Source: Lachnospiraceae bacterium (GTDB taxonomy: Bacteria; Bacillota; Clostridia; Lachnospirales; Lachnospiraceae). Taken from it: a stretch of DNA of 64,000 nucleotides. Under the pieces are notes generated by a model. That model had not been told where the DNA came from and made no database searches. It saw only the letters and a list, made by a program, of their open reading frames with translations. A program made the position numbers and the translations under genes. The DNA lies in contig JAILGA010000104.1 in the NCBI GenBank assembly GCA_024697225.1, forward strand, positions 1 to 64,000. Reading direction: 5' to 3'. Shown here in pieces: positions 47,495 to 56,043 of this stretch (position 1 is the first letter of the stretch; each line of letters begins with the position of its first letter).

Positions 47495-47567
47495 AGCGAT
47501 AGACGGGGCTCGAACCCGCGCTCTCCACCTTGGCAAGGTGGCGCTTTACCAACTAAGCTACTATCGC
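47495..47567 (-). tRNA. tRNA-Gly (anticodon GCC)
   Basis: Cloverleaf: acceptor GCGATAG/CTATCGC, anticodon stem-loop CCACC-TTGCCAA-GGTGG, T arm GCGGGTTCGAGCCCCGT; CCA not encoded. Confidence 0.97.
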
Positions 47568-47593
47568 ACAGCGAAAATAATTTTATCCGAGCG

Positions 47594-48568
47594 CTATGAG
47601 TTTGTCAAGCACTTTTTATCGTTTTTTTCGATCCGTTTTTTATCCGTTTGCTTTCCGTCAGTATTGAGGATGACAACGGCCGCAAGGATCAGAAGGATTC
47701 CCAGTCCGGAAAGCAGTGTCAGCGGCTCTGAGAACACAAGTATCCCAAACAGAGTGGCCACCATCGGTTCGATCGTTGCGAGGATCCCCGCCCTGCTCGC
47801 CTCCACCGATCGCAGGCCGAGTGTATATGCCATAAAAGGTATCACCGCCGTCACAATGGCGGTCAGTACGCAGAACATTACCAGCATTCCGGGATTGTCC
47901 GAAGTCAAAAACCTGCCGAACATATCCCCTGGACGGCATATCACAAGGGAACCAAACGCGGCAAAAAGAAACGTATAGGCCGTAACCGTGTACGGCGAAT
48001 ACCTCTTCAAGGCCACAGTCCCAAGAATGCTGTATAATCCATATCCTATCCCGGAGCCAAGGCCGATCAGCAGTCCCGCGGGAGTGATCCCGCCGTCTGA
48101 GATCCCCGATACCAGCACGCAGCCCCCAAAGGCTGCGGCGAGCGCCAGAAGCTTTCTCGCGGTAAGTCTTTCATGGAAGAACAGTACCGACATCAGCATG
48201 ATCCAGACGGGGGAAGTATATAGCAGGATTGCAGCTGTTGAGAGAGGCATCATGGTTATGGCCGTAAAATAGCATACGGTAAAAAACAGGATGCTCCCGA
48301 AGCCCAGTCCCAGAAAGAGCGGAATGTCACGCCTATGGATCGCAAAACCGCGCCTGTCTCTGATAAAAAGTATTGCGCAAAAAGCCAGAGCTGCAAGGGT
48401 GACGCGTATGGAAACTATCTGTATGGAGTCAAAGCCTTCTGCCCCGAGCCTTCTCACAAAGATGCCCATGCTTCCCCAGAAGCAGCCTGCCAGGATTATC
48501 AGTGCCGTTCCGATCCTCTGTCTGTTCATAATGCGGCGTATTATATCACATTCCGGTCGTTTGTGCAC
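47594..48568 (-). CDS. EamA/DMT-family transporter
   Basis: 10-TM protein with two EamA repeats ([36 protein letters not shown]). Confidence 0.92.
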   Translation of the reverse strand: MHKRPECDIIRRIMNRQRIGTALIILAGCFWGSMGIFVRRLGAEGFDSIQIVSIRVTLAALAFCAILFIRDRRGFAIHRRDIPLFLGLGFGSILFFTVCYFTAITMMPLSTAAILLYTSPVWIMLMSVLFFHERLTARKLLALAAAFGGCVLVSGISDGGITPAGLLIGLGSGIGYGLYSILGTVALKRYSPYTVTAYTFLFAAFGSLVICRPGDMFGRFLTSDNPGMLVMFCVLTAIVTAVIPFMAYTLGLRSVEASRAGILATIEPMVATLFGILVFSEPLTLLSGLGILLILAAVVILNTDGKQTDKKRIEKNDKKCLTNS

Positions 48569-48652
48569 ATGATTGGCTTATGTCGGTGACAAGGCACTTG
48601 CCCCGCGGACACTATATGTTGTAAAATATACAAATATTATGGAGGACTTCAA

Positions 48653-50017
48653 ATGAAATTCCGGGAAAACAAAAGATATGCGCTGCCGGCTTTTTGTGCA
48701 ACGCTTGCGGTTGTGATCATTTTATTCATCATCAGCATCATAAAACTCAGTGCCTTTAACGCTGCGGATCACCGTCAGATGTTTACGGGTCAGGCACTCT
48801 TTGGCGAAGTCAACGCCAGAAAGCAAAAAGATGTATCCATAACCGTGGAACCCAGGGGCAGCACCTGGACAAAGGCCTTTGATTTCAACAACGAAGGAAT
48901 TACAGAACACAATTATCAGGCCTTTACTTACGATTTTTCCATCTCAAACAATACCAAGGATGAGGTGTCGGCTTTTACATTCAAACTGACTTTCGGAACC
49001 GAAGCCTATCTGATGTCCGCCTGGAACGGCGCACTTGAGATACATCAGGATCAGGACGGAACTGAATATATTGCGACAGTGCCAGATCTCAGGGAGTTTC
49101 ATCCTGAGAATTATGATCTTTATACCGTCAACTTTGACGGGGAGGATCTTATCAGGATGAGGCCGGGCGACTATCTGGTCTATCTGCCCAGTTCGAGCCA
49201 GGGCGCCATGGAGATTCCCATAAAGCCCTCAGAAGGCTCGGTTCCAGGCATTATCATGTATGTTGCCATCGGCAGCGACATAAACGATTCCACGCTGGTA
49301 TTCGACTACAAGCTGCACAGACTTCTTACGCAGGAGCCTCTGTTCTTGGTTGCCGTCGCAGGACTTGCAGTCTGGCTCATCGCTCTGCTCATCTACGCGA
49401 TCACCTCCATACAGATCAGGAAGTACAAAGAGCGCCACGAGCACGATAACGAAATCATCCAGGAATCAATAGAGACCTTCACGGGCTTCATCGATGCCAA
49501 GGATCCCTATACAAACGGCCATTCAAACAGAGTTGCCATGTACACCAGACAGATTGCCGAGGAAATGGGCTACAGCGGCGAAGAGCTTGACCGCATCTAC
49601 TATGTGGCGCTCCTCCACGACTGCGGAAAGATCGGCGTCCCGGACAACATCCTCGGAAAACCCGGCAGGCTCGATGACGATGAATTTGAGATCATAAAAT
49701 CGCACACAGTAAGGGGCGGAGAGATCTTAAGCCACTTCAAGAGTCTCTCAAATGTCGGCGAAGGTGCACTCTATCACCATGAGCGATATGACGGCAGGGG
49801 CTATCCCGAGGGGAAGGCCGGCGAAGATATACCTCTGATCGCAAGGATGATCTGCGTGGCGGACTCCTTTGACGCGATGAATTCCAACAGGGTATACAGA
49901 AAGAAGCTCACGAAGGAAGACATCATAAACGAGATCAGGGAGAACAAAGGAAAACAGTTCGATCCGGAAATAGCCGATACGTTCCTCAGGCTGTTGAAGG
50001 AGGGTAAGATAAAGTAG
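48653..50017 (+). CDS. Membrane HD-GYP protein with extracytoplasmic CBM2-like beta-sandwich
   Basis: TM - ~190-aa domain (FDFSISNNTKDEVSAFTFKLTFG..SAWNG..) - TM - HD-GYP (LLHDCGKIGVPD, YHHERYDGRGYPEG). Confidence 0.9.
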   Translation: MKFRENKRYALPAFCATLAVVIILFIISIIKLSAFNAADHRQMFTGQALFGEVNARKQKDVSITVEPRGSTWTKAFDFNNEGITEHNYQAFTYDFSISNNTKDEVSAFTFKLTFGTEAYLMSAWNGALEIHQDQDGTEYIATVPDLREFHPENYDLYTVNFDGEDLIRMRPGDYLVYLPSSSQGAMEIPIKPSEGSVPGIIMYVAIGSDINDSTLVFDYKLHRLLTQEPLFLVAVAGLAVWLIALLIYAITSIQIRKYKERHEHDNEIIQESIETFTGFIDAKDPYTNGHSNRVAMYTRQIAEEMGYSGEELDRIYYVALLHDCGKIGVPDNILGKPGRLDDDEFEIIKSHTVRGGEILSHFKSLSNVGEGALYHHERYDGRGYPEGKAGEDIPLIARMICVADSFDAMNSNRVYRKKLTKEDIINEIRENKGKQFDPEIADTFLRLLKEGKIK

Positions 50018-50029
50018 AAAGAAATCACA

Positions 50030-51232
50030 ATGAAAACCGGTTATAAGATGACGATAAAAGCCGCATATCTGGGCTATGTCGTTCAGGCAATAGTTAATAA
50101 TTTCGTGCCGCTCCTCTTCGTACAGATGCAGTCAGAGTTCGGGATCCCCCTGGGAAAGATCACTCTTCTGATCACCTTCAACTTCGGTATTCAGCTTCTG
50201 ATAGACATGTTCTCGGCGCCGTTCATCGACAGGATCGGCTACAGGGCATCCATGATAATATCGAACGCCTCTGTGATCGCGGGACTCCTTCTTCTGACAG
50301 TTTTGCCGGGAATATTTGTCGATCCATTCTTCGGCATACTGGTCCCGGTGTGCATCTACGCCATCGGGGGCGGTCTGCAGGAGGTGCTGGTAAGTCCAAT
50401 AGTAGAGGCGTGTCCGACCGACAACAAAGAAGCTCAGATGAGCCTTCTGCACTCGGCATACTGCTGGGGACACATGGCAGTCGTCCTTTTCTCGACCCTT
50501 TTCTTCCATTTTTCCGGGATTTCAAACTGGCGATATATGGCCGTACTGTGGTGCATAATCCCCGCTGTTGATCTCATCCTGTTTACCAGGGTACCGATAG
50601 CAGTATTGCAGCCGGACACCGAAGAAGGCGCCGGATTGGGCGCTCTTATGACCCAGGGCGTTTTCTGGCTGATGTTTATCATGATGATCTGCGCAGGCGC
50701 CTCCGAGCAGGCCGTGAGCCAATGGTCATCGGCATTTGCGGAGATCGGTCTGGGCGTATCCAAGACATTGGGCGATCTTTTGGGGCCCATGTTCTTTGCG
50801 CTCTGCATGGCTGTTTCAAGAACAATATACGGACTAAAAGGAGACCGGATCGATCTGGACTTCTTCATGAAGCTATCTACCTGGCTGTGCGTTCTTTCCT
50901 ATCTGGTGATCGTTCTTGTGCAGATTCCGGTCATCGCACTTCTGGGCTGCGGTCTTGCGGGATTTTCCGTCGGGATCTTCTGGCCCGGAACCTTCAGCAC
51001 CGCCTCTGCCAGGATCAAAGGAAGGGGCACGCTCACTTTTGCACTACTTGCCCTTGCAGGTGATCTGGGATGTTCCGGAGGCCCCACTCTCGCCGGTGCC
51101 ATAGCGGGCGCTTCCGATGACAACATGAGAGTCGGGATAGGCATCGCCATGATCTTTCCGGTCATAATGGCACTCTGCCTCGGCGTGAACGCGTATAAAC
51201 GGGACACAGGGACCATACACGGGGATGCGTAG
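50030..51232 (+). CDS. MFS transporter
   Basis: 12-TM pattern, MFS-like topology with large hydrophobic helices. Confidence 0.88.
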   Translation: MKTGYKMTIKAAYLGYVVQAIVNNFVPLLFVQMQSEFGIPLGKITLLITFNFGIQLLIDMFSAPFIDRIGYRASMIISNASVIAGLLLLTVLPGIFVDPFFGILVPVCIYAIGGGLQEVLVSPIVEACPTDNKEAQMSLLHSAYCWGHMAVVLFSTLFFHFSGISNWRYMAVLWCIIPAVDLILFTRVPIAVLQPDTEEGAGLGALMTQGVFWLMFIMMICAGASEQAVSQWSSAFAEIGLGVSKTLGDLLGPMFFALCMAVSRTIYGLKGDRIDLDFFMKLSTWLCVLSYLVIVLVQIPVIALLGCGLAGFSVGIFWPGTFSTASARIKGRGTLTFALLALAGDLGCSGGPTLAGAIAGASDDNMRVGIGIAMIFPVIMALCLGVNAYKRDTGTIHGDA

Positions 51233-51261
51233 ACCTTGGCGGCCTGCCTGCGAAATTTTCC

Positions 51262-51389
51262 GACAGGCAGGATGCAGTGTCCTCCGAGCCGCGAGTCCTT
51301 GTGTGCCACTCAGATGAGACTCCCAAGGAGGCTCGTCTGAGTGACCGGCACACCGGCGAGCGGGCGGAGGATGCAGCATCCTGCCGGTC
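51262..51389. repeat. 128-nt imperfect palindrome/long hairpin
   Basis: Outer arms GACAGGCAGGATGC / GCATCCTGCCGGTC, middle TCCTCCG/CGGAGGA and GTGTGCC/GGCACAC, inner CACTCAGATGAG / CTCGTCTGAGTG. Confidence 0.75.
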
Positions 51390-51444
51390 ATACAGTACAT
51401 AAGGCAGGTTTCAAGAATTATAAATGTTATAAGGGGGACATGAC

Positions 51445-52626
51445 ATGCAATACCGCACTGATCAAAGGAACAACAACGAACTCTCGGTTCTGGGCTTCGG
51501 CTGTATGCGTTTCACAAAAAAGGGAGGCTCATTCGACCAGGAGAAGGCTTTCCGCGAGCTGGCACGCGCTGTTGAGCTCGGTGTCAACTACTTCGACACC
51601 GCCTATGCATACGCAGGCAGCGAAGTCCTGCTGGGACGCTTTCTGAAGGAGTACGGCTGCCGCGATCGCATCAATATCGCAACCAAGCTTCCCCAGTACC
51701 GAATAAAAAAAGGCGAGGAATTTGATTCCTATTTCAACGAGGAACTGGAGCGTCTGATGACGGATCATGTGGATTACTACCTGCTCCATATGCTGAATGA
51801 TGTGAAGAGTTTTGAGAGACTGTGCTCTCTTGGTCTTAAGGAATGGATCAGGGCAAAGAAGGCCTCGGGGCAGATACGTAACATGGGATTCTCATTCCAC
51901 GGCGGCACACTGGCCTTTAAGGATCTCCTTGATGCCTATGACTGGGATTTCTGTCAGATACAGTTCAATTACATGGACGAACACACCCAGGCGGGTATCG
52001 ACGGTCTGAATTATGCCCATGAAAAAGGCATTCCCGTCATCATCATGGAACCCCTCCGCGGAGGACGTCTCGTTAACGCGCTTCCGAAGGATGCGCTGAT
52101 GGAATTCGAAAATATGAGCATAAAACGCTCCCCTGCGGAATGGGGACTGCGCTGGGTCTGGAACCACCCCCAGGTCAATGTCGTACTGTCGGGCATGAAC
52201 GACATCACACAGGTTGAGGAAAACTGCCGCATAGCTTCCGAGAGTCTTCCCGATTCCCTGAGTGAGGAAGAACTCGCTCTCTACGGCCGCGTTCTCACGG
52301 CCATACTCCACGACATAAAGGTGGGCTGCACCGGCTGCGGCTATTGCCAGCCTTGTCCCAGAAACGTGGACATACCGACCTGCTTCTCAACCCTCAATGC
52401 CAGCTATTCCGACAATTACGCCAACTCCTTCCGTGAGTACTTCATGTGCACAACTCTCAGGAAGGACCGTACCAATGCCGGCCTTTGCATAAAATGCGGA
52501 AAATGCGAGCAGCACTGCCCGCAGAGCATCAAGATAAGGGATATGCTGGATCTGGTCAAACGCAGATTTGAAAACCCGGTCTACAAGATCGCCGCAGCCG
52601 GTTCAAAGCTTATCATGAGATACTGA
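51445..52626 (+). CDS. Aldo/keto reductase with C-terminal 4Fe-4S ferredoxin domain
   Basis: LGFGCMRF, YFDTAYAYAGSE, CxxCxxCxxxCP motifs (CTGCGYCQPCPRNV, CIKCGKCEQHCPQ). Confidence 0.95.
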   Translation: MQYRTDQRNNNELSVLGFGCMRFTKKGGSFDQEKAFRELARAVELGVNYFDTAYAYAGSEVLLGRFLKEYGCRDRINIATKLPQYRIKKGEEFDSYFNEELERLMTDHVDYYLLHMLNDVKSFERLCSLGLKEWIRAKKASGQIRNMGFSFHGGTLAFKDLLDAYDWDFCQIQFNYMDEHTQAGIDGLNYAHEKGIPVIIMEPLRGGRLVNALPKDALMEFENMSIKRSPAEWGLRWVWNHPQVNVVLSGMNDITQVEENCRIASESLPDSLSEEELALYGRVLTAILHDIKVGCTGCGYCQPCPRNVDIPTCFSTLNASYSDNYANSFREYFMCTTLRKDRTNAGLCIKCGKCEQHCPQSIKIRDMLDLVKRRFENPVYKIAAAGSKLIMRY

Positions 52627-52809
52627 GGGAACGGCACCGGTCTTTTTCCCGTGACAGCATCCGCTCATGGAACATGAGGAGCAGTGACAGCCCTGACAGG
52701 ACTGTCCGCTCCTCATATCTTTTACCATCACATACAGTATCCGTGACACGATCGCGATCAGTATGATAAGGACCGCGATCGTGCCAAGATTGTCAATGAA
52801 CCATGTCAT
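52603..52809 (-). CDS. FeoB-associated Cys-rich membrane protein
   Basis: Single TM plus SCQGCHCSSCSMSGCCH; ATGA overlap with feoB stop. Confidence 0.93.
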   Translation of the reverse strand: MTWFIDNLGTIAVLIILIAIVSRILYVMVKDMRSGQSCQGCHCSSCSMSGCCHGKKTGAVPSVSHDKL

Positions 52810-55280
52810 CTGACGGCTACCTTTCTCTCAAGTGTCGTAGCTTCCTTATACGGTCTGAAGAGCAGCCACAGGAACGCGGCGATCAGGGCTATTGAAACGA
52901 TGACGCCTATCACATTTGCCGATCCGGCAAATGCACTTCCGAGCTGGTAGACCACAAGCGATACCAGATATGCGAATCCGCACTCGTAGCCGATCGCAAA
53001 CCAGGTCCACTTCGCGTTGTTCATCTCTCTCTTTATGGCGCCGATAGCCGCAAAGCAGGGTGCGCAGAGAAGATTGAAAATCAGGAAGCTCAGGCCCGCA
53101 GCCGTGGTAAATGCCGCAGCAAGAGCAGCCCAGGCGCTTCCTTCTCCGCCGTAAAGAACGCCCATGGTACCCACGATATTCTCCTTGGCAACGAGTCCCG
53201 TGACCGAAGCGACAGCCGCCTGCCAGTTGCCCCAGCCAAGAGGAATGAAGATCCAGGCCACTCCGTTTCCTACAGCAGCAAGGATACTGCTTCCGATCTC
53301 GTCCTCTTCCAGCATTCCAAATGCGCCCTCGGTCCAGCCGAAGCGGGACAGGAACCAGATAACTACTGTCGAGAGGAGTATGATGGTACCGGCCTTTTTA
53401 ATGAAACTCCAGCCGCGCTCCCACATGCTCCTTAAAACATTGGCGAGCGTGGGCCAGTGATAGGCGGGAAGCTCCATGACAAACGGCGCAGGGTCACCCG
53501 CGAACATCTTTGTCTTCTTAAGTATGATACCCGAACAGATAATGGCGGCGATGCCGATGAAATATGAACCCGTAGAGATCCAGGCGCTGCCGCCGAAGAT
53601 CGCACCGGCTATCATCGCGATGAAGGGCACTTTTGCACCGCAGGGAATAAAGGTCGTGGTCATGATCGTCATCCGGCGGTCTCTCTCGTTTTCAATGGTG
53701 CGGCTCGCCATAATGCCGGGGATACCGCAGCCTGTGCCGATGAGGATCGGGATAAAGCTCTTGCCCGACAGACCGAAGCGTCTGAAGACCCTGTCAAGGA
53801 CGAAGGCAACTCTTGCCATATATCCGCTGGCTTCGACAAAGGCCAGCATGAAGAACAGCACCAGCATTTGCGGAACAAAGCCAAGGACCGCGCCTACACC
53901 GGCCACGATGCCATCTAGGATCAGGCTCTTAAGCCATTCGGCGCAGCCGATCGCATCGAGACCGCTCTCGATAATGGCGGGGATACCGGGGATCCAGATA
54001 CCGAAGCCCGCGGGATCGGGTTCCTCAGTGCCCTTCTCTCCGAAGTAATCAACAGCATCGAGGTAGCTCATAGAATTGACTTCCTCCTCATCCGCTCCCT
54101 CCGGCACAGACTCGTAATAAACCGTGATCTCGCTCTGTTCAAGTGTCTCCTCGTCCTCAACAGTGTAGGATACCTCTGTGGCTTCGGGACTGAAGGCCTT
54201 CATGTCATCCACGGACATCTCCTCATCAAAGCCCGCGAAGGCATCGATCGCCTGCATGGCCGCAGTGTATTCATCCGCAGCCTCCTCAGCATCGGCCGAG
54301 CCGATCCCGAAGAGATGATAGCCGTCGCCGAAGAGGCCGTCATTTGCCCAGTCCGTTGCCGGCGCGCCGACACCCACCATTGCTATCCAGTATATGGCAT
54401 ACATCACGATCGCAAATATCGGCAGACCGAGCCACCTGTTGGTTACAATCCTGTCGATCTTATCCGAAGTGCTTAGTGCGCCGGCGTCCTTCTTTTTATA
54501 TACACCCTTTAAAACCTCGGCAATGTATACATATCTCTCATTGGTGATGATGCTCTCCGCATCGTCATCCAGTTCCTTCTCTGCGGCCTTTATATCTCCT
54601 TCCACGTGCTGGAGCTTATCCGACGGGATCCTGAGATTCGCAAGGACCTTGTCGTCACGCTCAAAGACTTTGATCGCATACCATCTCTGCTGTTCCTCCG
54701 GCATATCGTGAACGATCACCTCTTCGATGTGGGCCAGGGCGTGTTCCACCGGTCCGGAGAAGGTGTGCATGGGGATCCGCTTATCGGCTTTTGCCGCCCT
54801 GATCGCAAGCTCCGCGGCCTCCATCGTCTTATCACCCTTTAATGCCGAGATCTCAATGATGTCGCAGCCGAGCTTTCTCGCAAGCTCATTTGTATTCAGT
54901 GAGTCGCCGTTCTTTCTTACGACATCCATCATGTTGATGGCGATCACGACCGGAATTCCAAGCTCTATCAGCTGTGTGGTCAGATAGAGGTTTCGCTCCA
55001 GGTTTGTTCCGTCAACAATGTTCAATATGGCATCGGGTCTCTCGCCTATCAGGTAGTTTCTTGCTACCACCTCTTCCAATGTATAGGGCGAGAGCGAATA
55101 GATGCCGGGAAGGTCGACTATCTCCACATCGTCGTGCTTCTTAAGTTTTCCTTCCTTCTTTTCAACCGTTACGCCCGGCCAGTTTCCCACAAACTGGTTG
55201 GAACCGGTCAGATCATTGAACAGCGTGGTCTTACCGCTGTTCGGGTTACCTGCAAGTGCAATACACAAGCTCATCTTCAT
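52806..55280 (-). CDS. feoB: Ferrous iron transport protein B
   Basis: G domain GNPNSGKTTLFNDLTG, DLPGIYSL, IAINMMD; FeoB membrane core GTGCGIPGIMASR. Confidence 0.97.
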   Translation of the reverse strand: MKMSLCIALAGNPNSGKTTLFNDLTGSNQFVGNWPGVTVEKKEGKLKKHDDVEIVDLPGIYSLSPYTLEEVVARNYLIGERPDAILNIVDGTNLERNLYLTTQLIELGIPVVIAINMMDVVRKNGDSLNTNELARKLGCDIIEISALKGDKTMEAAELAIRAAKADKRIPMHTFSGPVEHALAHIEEVIVHDMPEEQQRWYAIKVFERDDKVLANLRIPSDKLQHVEGDIKAAEKELDDDAESIITNERYVYIAEVLKGVYKKKDAGALSTSDKIDRIVTNRWLGLPIFAIVMYAIYWIAMVGVGAPATDWANDGLFGDGYHLFGIGSADAEEAADEYTAAMQAIDAFAGFDEEMSVDDMKAFSPEATEVSYTVEDEETLEQSEITVYYESVPEGADEEEVNSMSYLDAVDYFGEKGTEEPDPAGFGIWIPGIPAIIESGLDAIGCAEWLKSLILDGIVAGVGAVLGFVPQMLVLFFMLAFVEASGYMARVAFVLDRVFRRFGLSGKSFIPILIGTGCGIPGIMASRTIENERDRRMTIMTTTFIPCGAKVPFIAMIAGAIFGGSAWISTGSYFIGIAAIICSGIILKKTKMFAGDPAPFVMELPAYHWPTLANVLRSMWERGWSFIKKAGTIILLSTVVIWFLSRFGWTEGAFGMLEEDEIGSSILAAVGNGVAWIFIPLGWGNWQAAVASVTGLVAKENIVGTMGVLYGGEGSAWAALAAAFTTAAGLSFLIFNLLCAPCFAAIGAIKREMNNAKWTWFAIGYECGFAYLVSLVVYQLGSAFAGSANVIGVIVSIALIAAFLWLLFRPYKEATTLERKVAVR

Positions 55281-55294
55281 ACCTCCTTGCTGTG

Positions 55295-55516
55295 TTATTC
55301 TACTTCTATCATCTCCGCGTCCGCTTTTCTGATCGAAAGCTCGTAGCCTCTGACCGTCACCTCTATGGGATCACCCAGCGGAGCCACCTTTCGCACATGT
55401 ACATCCGTTCCCTTTGTTATACCCATGTCCATGATTCTTCTCTTGACGGCACCCTCACCGTGGAGCTTCACCACTTTTGCCGTATCGCCTATTCTTACAT
55501 TTCTCAATGTTTTCAC
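55295..55516 (-). CDS. feoA: FeoA family protein
   Basis: Small SH3-like protein GEGAVKRRIMDMGITKGTDVHVRKVAPLGDPIEVTVRGYELSIRKADAEMI. Confidence 0.95.
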   Translation of the reverse strand: MKTLRNVRIGDTAKVVKLHGEGAVKRRIMDMGITKGTDVHVRKVAPLGDPIEVTVRGYELSIRKADAEMIEVE

Positions 55517-55537
55517 TTACTTCTCCTCCTCTTTTTG

Positions 55538-55750
55538 TCAGACCATTATCCTTTTAGCCAGTTCTTCGCTGACCGCCACCCTGCTCTCCTTGATCTTCAC
55601 TATCAGGTTTTCGCCGAGCGCGCTCACGACGCTCACTTCTCCGCCGACATTAAAGCCAAGGTCCTCAAGATGTTTCTTTACTTCCGGGCTCCCACCGATC
55701 CTTTTGATGATCTGAGTCTGTCCTGTGTCTGCATAGATCAATGGCATCAT
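55538..55750 (-). CDS. feoA: FeoA family protein (second copy)
   Basis: Small SH3-like protein VKKHLEDLGFNVGGEVSVVSALGENLIVKIKESRVAVSEELAKRI. Confidence 0.9.
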   Translation of the reverse strand: MMPLIYADTGQTQIIKRIGGSPEVKKHLEDLGFNVGGEVSVVSALGENLIVKIKESRVAVSEELAKRIMV

Positions 55751-55777
55751 ACATTCCCTCCTGAATCACTTATTGGT

Positions 55778-55857
55778 TTAGTCTATGCTAACTGTCACGT
55801 AAAAAATATTGGTTAGCATCGTCTAACCAAAAACATAGTATAGTTAGCGTATGCTAA
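55778..55857. promoter_or_regulatory. Three tandem TTAG-N6-CTAA operators (DtxR/MntR-like)
   Basis: Boxes 55778-55791, 55813-55826 (extended TTGGTTAG-N6-CTAACCAA), 55844-55857. Confidence 0.8.
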
Positions 55858-55865
55858 TTTGTCAA
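55837..55865 (-). promoter_or_regulatory. Predicted feo promoter
   Basis: Minus strand TTGACA-N17-TATACT; the spacer contains operator box 3. Confidence 0.85.
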
Positions 55866-56043
55866 GTGTCTTATTTATAGAAAGTTTACATTTCCGTTTT
55901 AGGAGCAACATTTTTTTTTGACGTTTTTTGCCAAATATGCTATATAATTATGTTTGTTGTTTTATATGCCTGACAGACAAAAATTCTTACATAAAAAGCA
56001 ACGACTTCAATCATAAGTCTGCTATTCAAGGAGGAACGGTACA

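Noticed and set aside
47322-47552. 76-aa minus ORF next to tRNA-Gly with [29 protein letters not shown], faintly like ChW or cell-wall-binding repeats
   Set aside because: It reads through the tRNA and its terminator, so it is unlikely to be translated; similarity is too weak to call a pseudogene.
55900-55955. Promoter of the MCP gene (TTGACG...TATATAAT)
   Set aside because: Several alternative spacings are possible in a T-rich tract and no clear sigma-28 motif is present; left uncalled.
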